The notes: generated by a model from the sequence alone, not told the origin. A DNA stretch of 14,624 bases from an uncultured Holdemanella sp. (GCF_934772795.1 NZ_CAKVMR010000054.1:1-14624), one strand, 5' to 3'; counted from the first letter of the stretch, positions 7,412 to 12,822 are shown. A program made the numbers and translations.

Positions 7412-7520
7412 TTTGAGCAAGCCTTGCTTGCCATAATTACCAGCTTGATGGTAATGCCCTTCCCTATTGAACCCCACTACCGCACTAAAGGCGGTAATGA
7501 AGTTCAATGACGGGCAACTG
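7412..7520. other. Nested inverted-repeat region, candidate oriT
   Basis: Between int and the HTH-mob operon lie three dyads. GCAAGC / GCTTGC sits near 7417-7431. ATTACCA (7436-7442) pairs with TGGTAAT (7449-7455). A large nested dyad runs TGCCC (7455-7459), ATTGAAC (7466-7472), TACCGC (7478-7483), then GCGGTA (7491-7496), GTTCAAT (7502-7508), GGGCA (7512-7516). GGTAAT at 7493-7498 could also pair with the ATTACC at 7436, so alternative folds exist. No T-run follows on either strand. MobV transfer origins are inverted repeats just upstream of mob, so this is a candidate; a regulatory RNA leader is the alternative. Confidence 0.45.
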
Positions 7521-7539
7521 CGTTGAGCTTTTAGCGACA

Positions 7540-8652
7540 TCATTCGAATTGAGAATCAATGATGTCGATCAGATCCTGCTCGGAATTATTGAAGAACTTA
7601 ACGTAAGTCTTCAAACATTCCGTTTGTGTATGACCCAAGCGTTTTGCGACCAATGATACAGGTGCATTCGCATTACATAGAAGTGATGCATTGCTTCGTC
7701 TAAACCCATGAATCTTGATCATGCGAATTCCTGATCTTTCGCAGGCGATTGCCATACGCTTCTTCACAACTTTCGCAAGAACGGGTCTGTCCACTCCAAA
7801 CAAAAATGTCTCTTTTGTGATGCAGTACAAGTCTTTGTACCAATCCAAATATTCCTGCATGATGCATTTCATTCGTTTGGGCATCGTTATCGTTCGAATA
7901 CTGTTCCTTGTCTTTGGCGGAGTAACCAGATACGATCTTCCCTGCACATACCTAGCTACTGTCTTATTGAATCGAATTGTCCCCTTATCCATATCAATAT
8001 CATTCATTGTTAGTGCAACACATTCGCCAAATCGACATCCCATAAAATACAAAAGATTCACAATGACATAACAGACGTATTCTCCGTTTTCTTTGTTTCT
8101 TGGAAAACATTGAATGAACTGCTCAAATTCATCCGGAGTATAGAAATCGTCTTCATCAATGATCTTGTCCGGCCTTTTGTATTTGGGAATTCTTTTGACC
8201 GGATTGAACTGTACATATCCCATTTCTAATCCATAGTTAAATATCTTATTCAAATATGTCAGCATCTTATTTACATATTCTTCGCTCAAGCCTTTTTTAA
8301 ATGCAGCATCCGTAATCTGTTTGATCTGTCCAGATGTTAGAGATTGAATCTTTTCATCATACAAAGATTCAAAGTATTTTGAAATATATGTATTACTTTG
8401 TTTTGTACTTGACTTTAATTGATTTGCCTTAGCCAGATCATATACGTCAATAAACTCTTTCAATGTATAAGATTGACTTTCAAAAGTGTGTGTTTCTGCA
8501 TTAAAAGATTCTTTATATTTCAATTCAAACTCACGCGCATCATCGATGGAATTAAAAGTCTTTCGAAAAGAATAACGATGATATTTACCAGTAGATAGAG
8601 TAACCGTACCTCGAATTTCATATTTCTTATTCCCTAAACGTTTCACAGACAT
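7540..8652 (-). CDS. int: Tyrosine recombinase/integrase
   Basis: The protein has 370 residues in the layout of Tn916/phage-type integrases. It has an N-terminal arm-binding domain (about 1-55), a SAM-like core-binding domain (about 62-155) and a catalytic domain (about 170-360). All catalytic residues are present: R207 in GCRFGE, K247 in PPKTRNS, H315 and R318 in HGFRRS, H341 in LGH, and the nucleophile Y350 in LKTYVKFF. It would integrate and excise the element by site-specific recombination. The start at 8652 lies three bases after the rep stop, with GGAGG formed by the last rep codons, so it depends on the rep transcript and on the attenuator upstream. The target site is not visible. Confidence 0.95.
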   Translation of the reverse strand: MSVKRLGNKKYEIRGTVTLSTGKYHRYSFRKTFNSIDDAREFELKYKESFNAETHTFESQSYTLKEFIDVYDLAKANQLKSSTKQSNTYISKYFESLYDEKIQSLTSGQIKQITDAAFKKGLSEEYVNKMLTYLNKIFNYGLEMGYVQFNPVKRIPKYKRPDKIIDEDDFYTPDEFEQFIQCFPRNKENGEYVCYVIVNLLYFMGCRFGECVALTMNDIDMDKGTIRFNKTVARYVQGRSYLVTPPKTRNSIRTITMPKRMKCIMQEYLDWYKDLYCITKETFLFGVDRPVLAKVVKKRMAIACERSGIRMIKIHGFRRSNASLLCNANAPVSLVAKRLGHTQTECLKTYVKFFNNSEQDLIDIIDSQFE

Positions 8653-8655
8653 AGA

Positions 8656-9294
8656 CTACACCTCCACATGCCCGTCTCTTCTTAACATGTCAAAGATCTT
8701 GATAAAGAACTGATTAGGAGCATATGTAGAATACTGTTTGTGAAGTTGATGCATTTCAATATGTGAATCCAGTCTATTGATGTATTCATCCGCATATTCT
8801 TCCGATTCAATAAGCAATCGATCATACAGTTCATCATTCAGAATAACATTTCCATAAAGTCCAAAATGCTTCACTTCTAAAGAGAGTGTATTATCTTCTA
8901 TATTATCTTCTATATTATTAGGACAACTCAGTTGGCTACCCTGGCTAACTGAGTTTGCCACCCCACCTAACTCTGTTGACTGGTAGCTAACTAAGTTTGC
9001 CACCTCTTTTGCGACATAAATACAATTTTTAATGCCATGATTTACAAAGTCTTTCTTCTCTAACAAATTCTTTTGTATTAAACTTTTTAAAGCTTTATCC
9101 ACACCAGCTTTAGTTGAATTTGTAAAATCTGCCAAATAACTACGACTGCCTGTAAATGCACCACAATGATCACGCGAAAATCCATAGATAATCGCATAAA
9201 TACTCAATTCCAATCCTTTTAACCCCAATTCATTTATCATCCAATATTGAATAGAATAATAGGAATTGGGTTTAATCTTCTTATTATTTTCCAT
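8656..9294 (-). CDS. HTH replication protein (replisome-organizer type)
   Basis: The protein has 212 residues from ATG 9294, chosen because AAAGGAG lies eight bases upstream; an in-frame start at 9390 would run through the attenuator and is rejected. Residues about 10-80 form a winged HTH (YWMINELGLKGLELSIYAIIYGFS, then SRSYLADFTNSTKAGVDKALKSLIQKNLLEKK), typical of phage and plasmid replication proteins in Firmicutes. Residues 95-138 are a low-complexity linker with NIEDNIEDN; the DNA under it carries the AACTNAGTT repeats at 8925-8997. The C-terminal part (GLYGNVILNDELYDRLL, then QYSTYAPNQFF) resembles the C-terminal domain of such proteins, thought to recruit helicase. Calling it the initiator is inferred from family and repeats. 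Confidence 0.75.
   Translation of the reverse strand: MENNKKIKPNSYYSIQYWMINELGLKGLELSIYAIIYGFSRDHCGAFTGSRSYLADFTNSTKAGVDKALKSLIQKNLLEKKDFVNHGIKNCIYVAKEVANLVSYQSTELGGVANSVSQGSQLSCPNNIEDNIEDNTLSLEVKHFGLYGNVILNDELYDRLLIESEEYADEYINRLDSHIEMHQLHKQYSTYAPNQFFIKIFDMLRRDGHVEV
8889..8917. repeat. AT-rich 12-bp tandem repeat inside rep
   Basis: The unit TATTATCTTCTA occurs at 8889-8900 and 8901-8912, with a partial third copy to 8917. It encodes the NIED repeat in the linker. Its position beside the iteron-like array fits a DNA-unwinding element of an origin. Gain or loss of a unit would keep the reading frame. Confidence 0.7.
8925..8997. repeat. Four iteron-like AACTNAGTT repeats, candidate replication origin
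   Basis: Copies are AACTCAGTT (8925-8933), AACTGAGTT (8947-8955), AACTCTGTT (8969-8977) and AACTAAGTT (8989-8997), at distances 22, 22 and 20 bases, or about two helical turns. Three copies are followed by TTGCC, TTGAC or TTGGC, and three are preceded by CT. Each core is itself a short inverted repeat. They lie within the linker-coding part of the rep gene, next to an AT-rich tandem repeat, as in lambdoid and RepA_N-type origins. Confidence 0.6.
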
Positions 9295-9308
9295 AAAAAA
9301 AACTCCTT

Positions 9309-9344
9309 TTACCTCATTACGAAATAGACTTTCTGAACAAGCAT
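9309..9344 (-). CDS. Possible 11-residue leader peptide of rep
   Basis: ATG 9344 is preceded by GGAGG at exactly eight bases and encodes MLVQKVYFVMR, ending at TAA 9309-9311 inside the ribosome binding site of rep. The Shine-Dalgarno bases are also the 3' arm of the attenuator stem, so the peptide would be translated only when that stem is open. Translation up to the rep ribosome binding site could open or load rep. It is short and could be chance. Confidence 0.4.
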   Translation of the reverse strand: MLVQKVYFVMR

Positions 9345-9346
9345 TC

Positions 9347-9378
9347 AAAAAGCCTCCAAAAAAAGATAAAAAGGAGGC
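9347..9378 (-). terminator. Attenuator-type terminator in the rep leader
   Basis: On the minus strand GCCTCC (9378-9373) and GGAGGC (9357-9352) form a 6-bp GC-rich stem with a 15-base loop, followed by TTTTT (9351-9347). A second GGAGGC at 9434-9429 upstream can pair with the same GCCTCC and would prevent the stem. The layout is that of a regulated attenuator between the excisionase-like gene and rep. Confidence 0.65.
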
Positions 9379-9394
9379 CACATTTTGCATAATG

Positions 9395-9403
9395 TGCTAT
9401 AAT
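9395..9403 (+). promoter_or_regulatory. Extended -10 promoter of the antisense RNA
   Basis: TGCTATAAT is a perfect extended -10 element on the plus strand, against the direction of the rep operon. No good -35 box is seen. The predicted start is about 9410. Confidence 0.6.
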
Positions 9404-9409
9404 ATACGT

Positions 9410-9471
9410 GCTTAGGGGTATATTACATGCCTCCGGTTTAATTTGGTGCCAGCCAAATTAAGCCTTTTTTT
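9410..9471 (+). ncRNA. Antisense control RNA to the rep leader (predicted)
   Basis: A transcript of about 62 bases would run from the extended -10 promoter to a very strong terminator. Stem GGTTTAATTTGG (9435-9446) pairs with CCAAATTAAGCC (9453-9464) over 12 base pairs with one G-U, around the loop TGCCAG, followed by seven T. It is fully complementary to the minus-strand transcript spanning the end of the excisionase-like gene and the rep leader. It contains GCCTCC (9429-9434), the complement of the first GGAGGC arm. Binding would occupy that arm and favour the rep terminator, as in pT181 and pIP501 copy control. Its existence is inferred from promoter, terminator and complementarity. Confidence 0.65.
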
Positions 9472-9646
9472 CTACCTTAAAATCAAAAAAATCCTTCACG
9501 ATCACAACCGGAACTTTTCCTTTTAAAAGTCGCCGTTCATCCAGCTCATACTCATCCTTCATAACCTGAATGAATTGATATGCCTTGGATTTGCTGATGT
9601 TCGCATAGGCTGCCACATCCGTGGGTCCCCAATATAACTTTTCCAT
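9458..9646 (-). CDS. Excisionase-like small HTH protein
   Basis: The protein has 62 residues with a MerR/excisionase-like winged helix (GPTDVAAYANISKSKAYQFI, then RLLKGKVPVVIVKDFF). Such proteins bind the att arms and favour excision, or act as regulators. AAGGGG lies nine bases before ATG 9646. It is the first gene of the minus-strand operon that continues through the attenuator to rep and int, and its stop codon lies inside the antisense-RNA terminator stem. An alternative is a plain repressor or copy-control protein; the excisionase name is by size and context. Confidence 0.65.
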   Translation of the reverse strand: MEKLYWGPTDVAAYANISKSKAYQFIQVMKDEYELDERRLLKGKVPVVIVKDFFDFKVEKKA

Positions 9647-9658
9647 TTTGAATTTCCC

Positions 9659-9698
9659 CTTTCTAGAAAGTTATTTATAAATACGACTTATAACTTTC
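9659..9698. promoter_or_regulatory. Operator-like palindromes in the leader of the excisionase-like gene
   Basis: CTTTCTAGAAAG (9659-9670) is a perfect 12-bp palindrome. GAAAGTTAT (9666-9674) and ATAACTTTC (9690-9698) are a perfect 9-bp inverted repeat 24 bases apart centre to centre. They lie between the minus-strand -10 box and the ribosome binding site, where a repressor would block transcription. Confidence 0.45.
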
Positions 9699-9704
9699 AT
9701 ATTT

Positions 9705-9732
9705 ATCATACCATTTAATCCGGAAATTGCAA
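9705..9732 (-). promoter_or_regulatory. Promoter of the excisionase-rep-int operon
   Basis: On the minus strand TTGCAA (9732-9727) and TATGAT (9710-9705) are spaced by 16 bases, with TGG before the -10 (extended). The -35 box touches the TCCGGAAAT arm of the neighbouring operator. Confidence 0.6.
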
Positions 9733-9756
9733 CTGTATAATGCGTATATTTCCGGA
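9719..9756. promoter_or_regulatory. Inverted repeat TCCGGAAAT / ATTTCCGGA, operator of the divergent switch
   Basis: Arms at 9719-9727 and 9748-9756 are perfect 9-bp inverted copies, 29 bases apart (about three helical turns). Between them lies plus-strand TATAAT (9736-9741), a likely -10 for the XRE gene, and the left arm touches the -35 of the opposite promoter. A protein bound here could control both directions, most simply the XRE regulator itself. Confidence 0.55.
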
Positions 9757-9812
9757 CATCTTTTTTTATGTACTTTACCATGTTAATATATCTATAGATT
9801 TGGAGGGGTCCT

Positions 9813-10490
9813 ATGTCTGTAAAATCCTATATAGATTCTTTATGTTCAGAAAAAAATTTAAACATGAAACAACTTGCTGAACAGGTAGGAATCAACTATA
9901 AAACATTGAATACTCTAGTAAACGAAGATGGTAGACTTATGAATCCTAAACAGTTGGCTTTATTTTCAAAATACACAGGCAAATCAAAACAGGAAGTATT
10001 CTATGACAATTTAAAAGATGATGATTTATCAGACGCATGTACAAAAACTGCCCTTCTTTATATTGGAAAGAAAACATGTGAAGGGTGGATTGCCAATATA
10101 GATATTCGTCTTGATACAAAGATTTCAAATACTCGTACTGCCAACTATGCGGGTATATTGCATAAAAAAAGATCCGGTAACGGATTAACTGTAGTGGAAG
10201 ATTGGGATCAACTAAAAATTGACTTTTGGGAGTTCTACTATAAAGGTAAGTTAAAGGATGAAGAAGAATACGGCAAAGATACTATTGCACGTACGTTTGC
10301 CAATGAAAGAAAGTACATATCCAGTGTATTATTCTTTGGTCTTCAAAGACTATGTACAACAAACCTAAATCCAGTCAACTATCATATCGTATTCAATCGA
10401 GATACTGAATATTATCTAGTAAAAGACTATTTTCCAAAGAAGATGAACATGGGCTTTGAGTGTATCTACGTTGATGAAAACGAGAGATAA
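9813..10490 (+). CDS. XRE-type HTH regulator with uncharacterised C-terminal domain
   Basis: The protein has 225 residues. Residues about 1-62 are an XRE/Cro helix-turn-helix (SEKNLNMKQLAEQVGINYKTLNTLVN, then LALFSKYTGKSKQEVF). The C-terminal 160 residues (WIANIDIRLDTKISNTRTANYAGILHKKRSG, then DYFPKKMNMGFECIYVDENE) are not a domain I recognise; they are rich in charged and aromatic residues and hold no obvious protease site. GGAGGGG lies upstream at a normal distance. It diverges from the excisionase-rep-int operon across a symmetric operator and is followed by its own terminator. It is probably the switch that keeps the element quiet, with the C-terminal part as sensor or dimerisation domain. 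Confidence 0.8.
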   Translation: MSVKSYIDSLCSEKNLNMKQLAEQVGINYKTLNTLVNEDGRLMNPKQLALFSKYTGKSKQEVFYDNLKDDDLSDACTKTALLYIGKKTCEGWIANIDIRLDTKISNTRTANYAGILHKKRSGNGLTVVEDWDQLKIDFWEFYYKGKLKDEEEYGKDTIARTFANERKYISSVLFFGLQRLCTTNLNPVNYHIVFNRDTEYYLVKDYFPKKMNMGFECIYVDENER

Positions 10491-10496
10491 ATAGTC

Positions 10497-10534
10497 AAAA
10501 GAGTATCACCATAAACAAGTGATACTCTTTTATT
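10497..10534. terminator. Bidirectional terminator between XRE gene and peptide operon
   Basis: AAGAGTATCAC (10499-10509) and GTGATACTCTT (10519-10529) form an 11-bp stem with a nine-base loop. T-rich tails follow on the plus strand (TTTTATT) and more weakly on the minus strand (TTTTGACTATT). It would end both the XRE gene and the convergent minus-strand operon. Confidence 0.85.
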
Positions 10535-10570
10535 ATCCATCATATATTTGTGTTGTTGTACATCCGTAAA

Positions 10571-10735
10571 TCAAGTGCTAAGTTGTATAAAATATAAAAC
10601 GATTATTATAATAACTACGATAATCCCTACGACTAATTTGTATTTAGCGTACTCTTTCATTCCCTTATTCACATTATTTAATTTACGATTATCTTTATTC
10701 AATTTTTCAATCATCTTTTTCTGCTCGTCTGTCAT
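10571..10735 (-). CDS. 54-residue single-pass membrane peptide
   Basis: ATG 10735 follows AGAGGTGG at eight bases. The product starts MTDEQKKMIEKLNKDNRKLN, a charged, helical, probably coiled-coil segment, then has one membrane span (about residues 33-50, LVVGIIVVIIIIVLYFI) and ends LST. The expected topology is N-terminus inside. It is the last gene of the minus-strand peptide operon, 45 bases after the previous stop and just before the shared terminator. The layout (charged helix plus one span) recalls small immunity, holin-like or transporter-accessory proteins, but I do not recognise the family. Immunity to the Cys-rich peptide would fit the location and is only a guess. Confidence 0.65.
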   Translation of the reverse strand: MTDEQKKMIEKLNKDNRKLNNVNKGMKEYAKYKLVVGIIVVIIIIVLYFIQLST

Positions 10736-10780
10736 ATACTACACCACCTCTGTTCATTATCATGATAACAAAATTGTTTT

Positions 10781-11281
10781 TTATTGAAGAATTTGAATAT
10801 CATATGGTTGTCCTTCAACAACATCAATCAAAACCAGCTGATCTTTATCCAAAGAATATGGTCTACCAGCATCTGTCGTACGATATGTAAATGTATAATT
10901 CACTTTATCCGTATAAAATCCATATGCTGTTCTCGTTAATGTCACAACATATGTAGCTGTTTTACCAGAATACGTTTTGCTAGTTTGTTTAGGGATTATT
11001 GATCCAGTTACAGCCGGACTTGATGGTGTACAAACTATATTAGAAAATGACAAATCTGAAATAGATGTAATATTATTCGAATTATTGTAACTTAAACCAG
11101 CAGTGGCATTAAATGAATAAGTAAATCTATATCCTGCCCATGTAAATGCACCACTCGCTGACTTACCAACAAGCTTTCTACCCGCAGCAAACGTTGGCAT
11201 TATACAAAGACATGTTACCATAATCATTGAAATCACAGAATAAATAAATCTTTTTATTATATTGTTGTTTGTTAAAGTCAT
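10781..11281 (-). CDS. Secreted beta-rich protein of unknown function
   Basis: The protein has 166 residues. An N-terminal signal peptide (IIKRFIYSVISMIMVTCLCI, likely cut after PTFAA near residue 33) marks export by Sec. The mature part of about 133 residues is rich in Ser, Thr, Tyr and Asn with alternating hydrophobic residues, suggesting a beta sandwich. It has one cysteine (IVCTPSS) and no LPXTG anchor or membrane span. The start overlaps the stop of the previous gene (ATGA), with AGGAGG upstream, so it is translated with the membrane protein. The family is not recognised. It could be an extracellular partner or carrier of the Cys-rich peptide. Confidence 0.75.
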   Translation of the reverse strand: MTLTNNNIIKRFIYSVISMIMVTCLCIMPTFAAGRKLVGKSASGAFTWAGYRFTYSFNATAGLSYNNSNNITSISDLSFSNIVCTPSSPAVTGSIIPKQTSKTYSGKTATYVVTLTRTAYGFYTDKVNYTFTYRTTDAGRPYSLDKDQLVLIDVVEGQPYDIQILQ

Positions 11282-11673
11282 AATTTCCTCCTAAATTTTA
11301 ATATTCTTCTTATCAAAATCAACATAACACAGATACCAATAAGCGCTAAGATTATCATCGATACAACGCTATAATCATAAAAACCAAAATAACAAATACT
11401 AATCAAAATCAAGACCAATAACTTTATATATCCAAAGATTGCATTTTCATCATTAAATTGCCAAATATAAAATATCGATATTTTGGTATAAGCAATTTGT
11501 TTTTTACAAAAATCGAAAAATAAAGTATTAATAATGAATATTGTTAATATGAGAAACAAAAATTTAAAATCATCGTGACAGCTTAAGAAATCAATCATAA
11601 TTATAATAAAATCCATTATTAAAAATAGTATTGCATATCTATTTAGTTTTTTCGATAAATTTTCGTATCTCAT
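11278..11673 (-). CDS. Four-span membrane protein of unknown function
   Basis: The protein has 131 residues, mostly hydrophobic. Membrane spans are expected near residues 13-29, 36-54, 80-98 and 103-122, joined by short loops; the ends are positively charged (MRYENLSKKLNR and RRILKFRRKL), suggesting both lie in the cytoplasm. No transport, protease or ATPase motif is visible. The gene overlaps the 3' end of the thioredoxin-like gene by 35 bases and the start of the next gene by four, so the three are coupled. By context it may be an immunity or export component of the peptide system. The family is not recognised. Confidence 0.7.
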   Translation of the reverse strand: MRYENLSKKLNRYAILFLIMDFIIIMIDFLSCHDDFKFLFLILTIFIINTLFFDFCKKQIAYTKISIFYIWQFNDENAIFGYIKLLVLILISICYFGFYDYSVVSMIILALIGICVMLILIRRILKFRRKL

Positions 11674-12064
11674 CTTTAGAACAATCTCCTATAAGTTGAT
11701 CTTGTATTTCATTTTTCTTAATTCTAAACGTAGATGGTACATACTGTGTATTGAATACTCTTTTACATTCCTTCTTTTCACTTTTAGACATTTCAGATGT
11801 TTCCACTATTACCACATTTATGTTTTCTTCTTTAGCTAATGATTTAAACTTTTTTAAAAATCTATCACAATATTCGCAAGTATTTTTTTTGAAAATTATA
11901 TATGCATTTGTGTTAGATTTACATAGTTCACTTGCTTTTGGATAACTCACAATTGTCCAATTATATTTCTCTTTACGAAAATTATTCACAGAACACACAA
12001 GTAATAAGGCAACAATTATTGTTAAAGCTACTAATTTAGGTATTCTTTTTTTCAATACTCGCAT
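11639..12064 (-). CDS. Membrane-anchored thioredoxin-fold protein (CxxC)
   Basis: The protein has 141 residues from ATG 12064, which has GGAG six bases upstream; an in-frame GTG at 12076 is less likely. A membrane anchor spans about residues 9-25 (PKLVALTIIVALLLVC), followed by a thioredoxin fold facing outside. The active-site pair is C63-E-Y-C66 in FKKNTCEYCDRFLKKF, and the cis-proline loop is YVPSTFRI (P110). It would oxidise or reshuffle disulfides of exported proteins, or keep a cysteine reduced. The gene overlaps the end of the eight-cysteine precursor gene by 13 bases, so it is made together with a likely disulfide-rich substrate. Bacteriocin clusters often include such helper oxidoreductases. 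The fold is fairly sure; the substrate is inferred. Confidence 0.8.
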   Translation of the reverse strand: MRVLKKRIPKLVALTIIVALLLVCSVNNFRKEKYNWTIVSYPKASELCKSNTNAYIIFKKNTCEYCDRFLKKFKSLAKEENINVVIVETSEMSKSEKKECKRVFNTQYVPSTFRIKKNEIQDQLIGDCSKDEIRKFIEKTK

Positions 12065-12678
12065 ACCGGTCTCCACATTCCTGTATTACAAATTTTATAT
12101 GGTGGAGCATAGCATGCCACTACAATCCCAGCAGCACATACCAATCCTCCAAGTTTTGTAACTGTAGCTACCATTGCACAAGCAGTACCCATAGAACCGG
12201 CACAGACTGCGCTAAAACTTCCTGGGTAATTATCATACTTAGTGCAAGTCCAAGTTCTACAATCACTACTTCTTGCATAAACAGCATCATTTACAAAAGT
12301 TTCCTTTTTCCCAGTCATTTCCGATTCAACATCAAATGCACCTTCATTATATGTACTTTTAATACATTCAATTATTCTGTAATCGCTACTCAAAATATAT
12401 AGCAAATATCCATACTTATGTTGATTTGAATCCTTTTGAGAGTATACGATTGTAAAAACTTCTCCATAATCTGTCTCTAATAATTTTTTCATTTTTGGAT
12501 TAATGTCGTATAAGTAAGAATGCTCTATATAATATGAATCTTGATTTATCACCTCTGTAATGACTTCCTTTTCGTGACTAGAACATTCAATTGTATCAGA
12601 AACACCTTCTTCTGCATATATTGGAATAACATGCATGCACAGTAACATGGCAGTAAAAAAACAAATTACTCTTTTCAT
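12052..12678 (-). CDS. Secreted precursor with Cys-rich bacteriocin-like C-terminal domain
   Basis: The protein has 208 residues from ATG 12678, behind AAGGAG. A Sec signal peptide (KRVICFFTAMLLCMHVIPIY, cut near A22) is followed by a domain of about 115 residues (23-137), then a C-terminal domain (about 138-208) with eight cysteines at 140, 145, 159, 167, 181, 189, 197 and 206. The middle of this domain is small and hydrophobic (SMGTACAMVATVTKLGGLVC, then AAGIVVAC). A hydrophobic Gly/Ala helix with many cysteines behind a separate N-terminal domain resembles halocin C8 precursors, where the N-terminal part gives immunity. The next gene is a CxxC oxidoreductase, which fits four disulfides. 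Toxicity, processing site and the family link are inferred; it could also be a signalling or surface protein. Confidence 0.65.
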   Translation of the reverse strand: MKRVICFFTAMLLCMHVIPIYAEEGVSDTIECSSHEKEVITEVINQDSYYIEHSYLYDINPKMKKLLETDYGEVFTIVYSQKDSNQHKYGYLLYILSSDYRIIECIKSTYNEGAFDVESEMTGKKETFVNDAVYARSSDCRTWTCTKYDNYPGSFSAVCAGSMGTACAMVATVTKLGGLVCAAGIVVACYAPPYKICNTGMWRPVCEY

Positions 12679-12700
12679 ACATTTGTTCTCCTTTTTCAAG

Positions 12701-12712
12701 GATAGCGCTATC
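12701..12712. promoter_or_regulatory. Perfect palindrome GATAGCGCTATC at the predicted start of transcription
   Basis: This 12-bp palindrome is GC-rich in an AT-rich region and lies directly after the predicted start site of the peptide operon (about 12715 on the minus strand) and before its ribosome binding site. It looks like a repressor site. I found no second exact copy in the window. Confidence 0.5.
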
Positions 12713-12721
12713 TCTAATTCA

Positions 12722-12750
12722 AATATAATATAAAACCCATAAAAATACAA
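12722..12750 (-). promoter_or_regulatory. Promoter of the Cys-rich peptide operon
   Basis: On the minus strand TTGTAT (12750-12745) and TATATT (12727-12722) are spaced by 17 bases. The leader would be about 37 bases long. Confidence 0.5.
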
Positions 12751-12766
12751 TACATATATTTATATC

Positions 12767-12822
12767 GTTTATTTTTTTTCATATTCGTTATAATTAATCA
12801 TATTCAAATTGAAAAAATAAAC
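12767..12822. promoter_or_regulatory. Inverted repeat GTTTATTTTTT / GAAAAAATAAAC near the blaI-like promoter
   Basis: Arms at 12767-12780 and 12811-12822 are inverted copies apart from two extra T. The right arm covers part of the -35 box of the blaI-like gene, so repressor binding would shut that gene. The arms are A/T tracts, so chance similarity is possible. A classical TACA...TGTA BlaI operator was not seen. Confidence 0.35.

Larger units (their letters stand above)
5542..10534. mobile_element. Core of an integrative mobilizable element (ends not seen)
   Basis: The stretch carries a MobV-type relaxase, a tyrosine integrase, a replication protein with its own control RNA, an excisionase-like HTH protein and a divergent XRE regulator. 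It lies between a tRNA cluster and a peptide-secretion locus. The set is that of an integrative mobilizable element or integrated mobilizable plasmid: it can excise, replicate and be moved by a helper, but has no type IV secretion genes here. The coordinates cover only the core genes. No duplicated tRNA end or other att pair was found. Confidence 0.6.

Noticed and set aside
9295..9390. Upstream in-frame extension of the replication protein to 9390
   Set aside because: It would run through the attenuator stem and T-run and has no ribosome binding site, whereas ATG 9294 has an ideal one.
10548..10787. A 79-residue plus-strand frame opposite the small membrane peptide
   Set aside because: It lacks a ribosome binding site, and the minus-strand frame has a good one and a coherent membrane-peptide layout.
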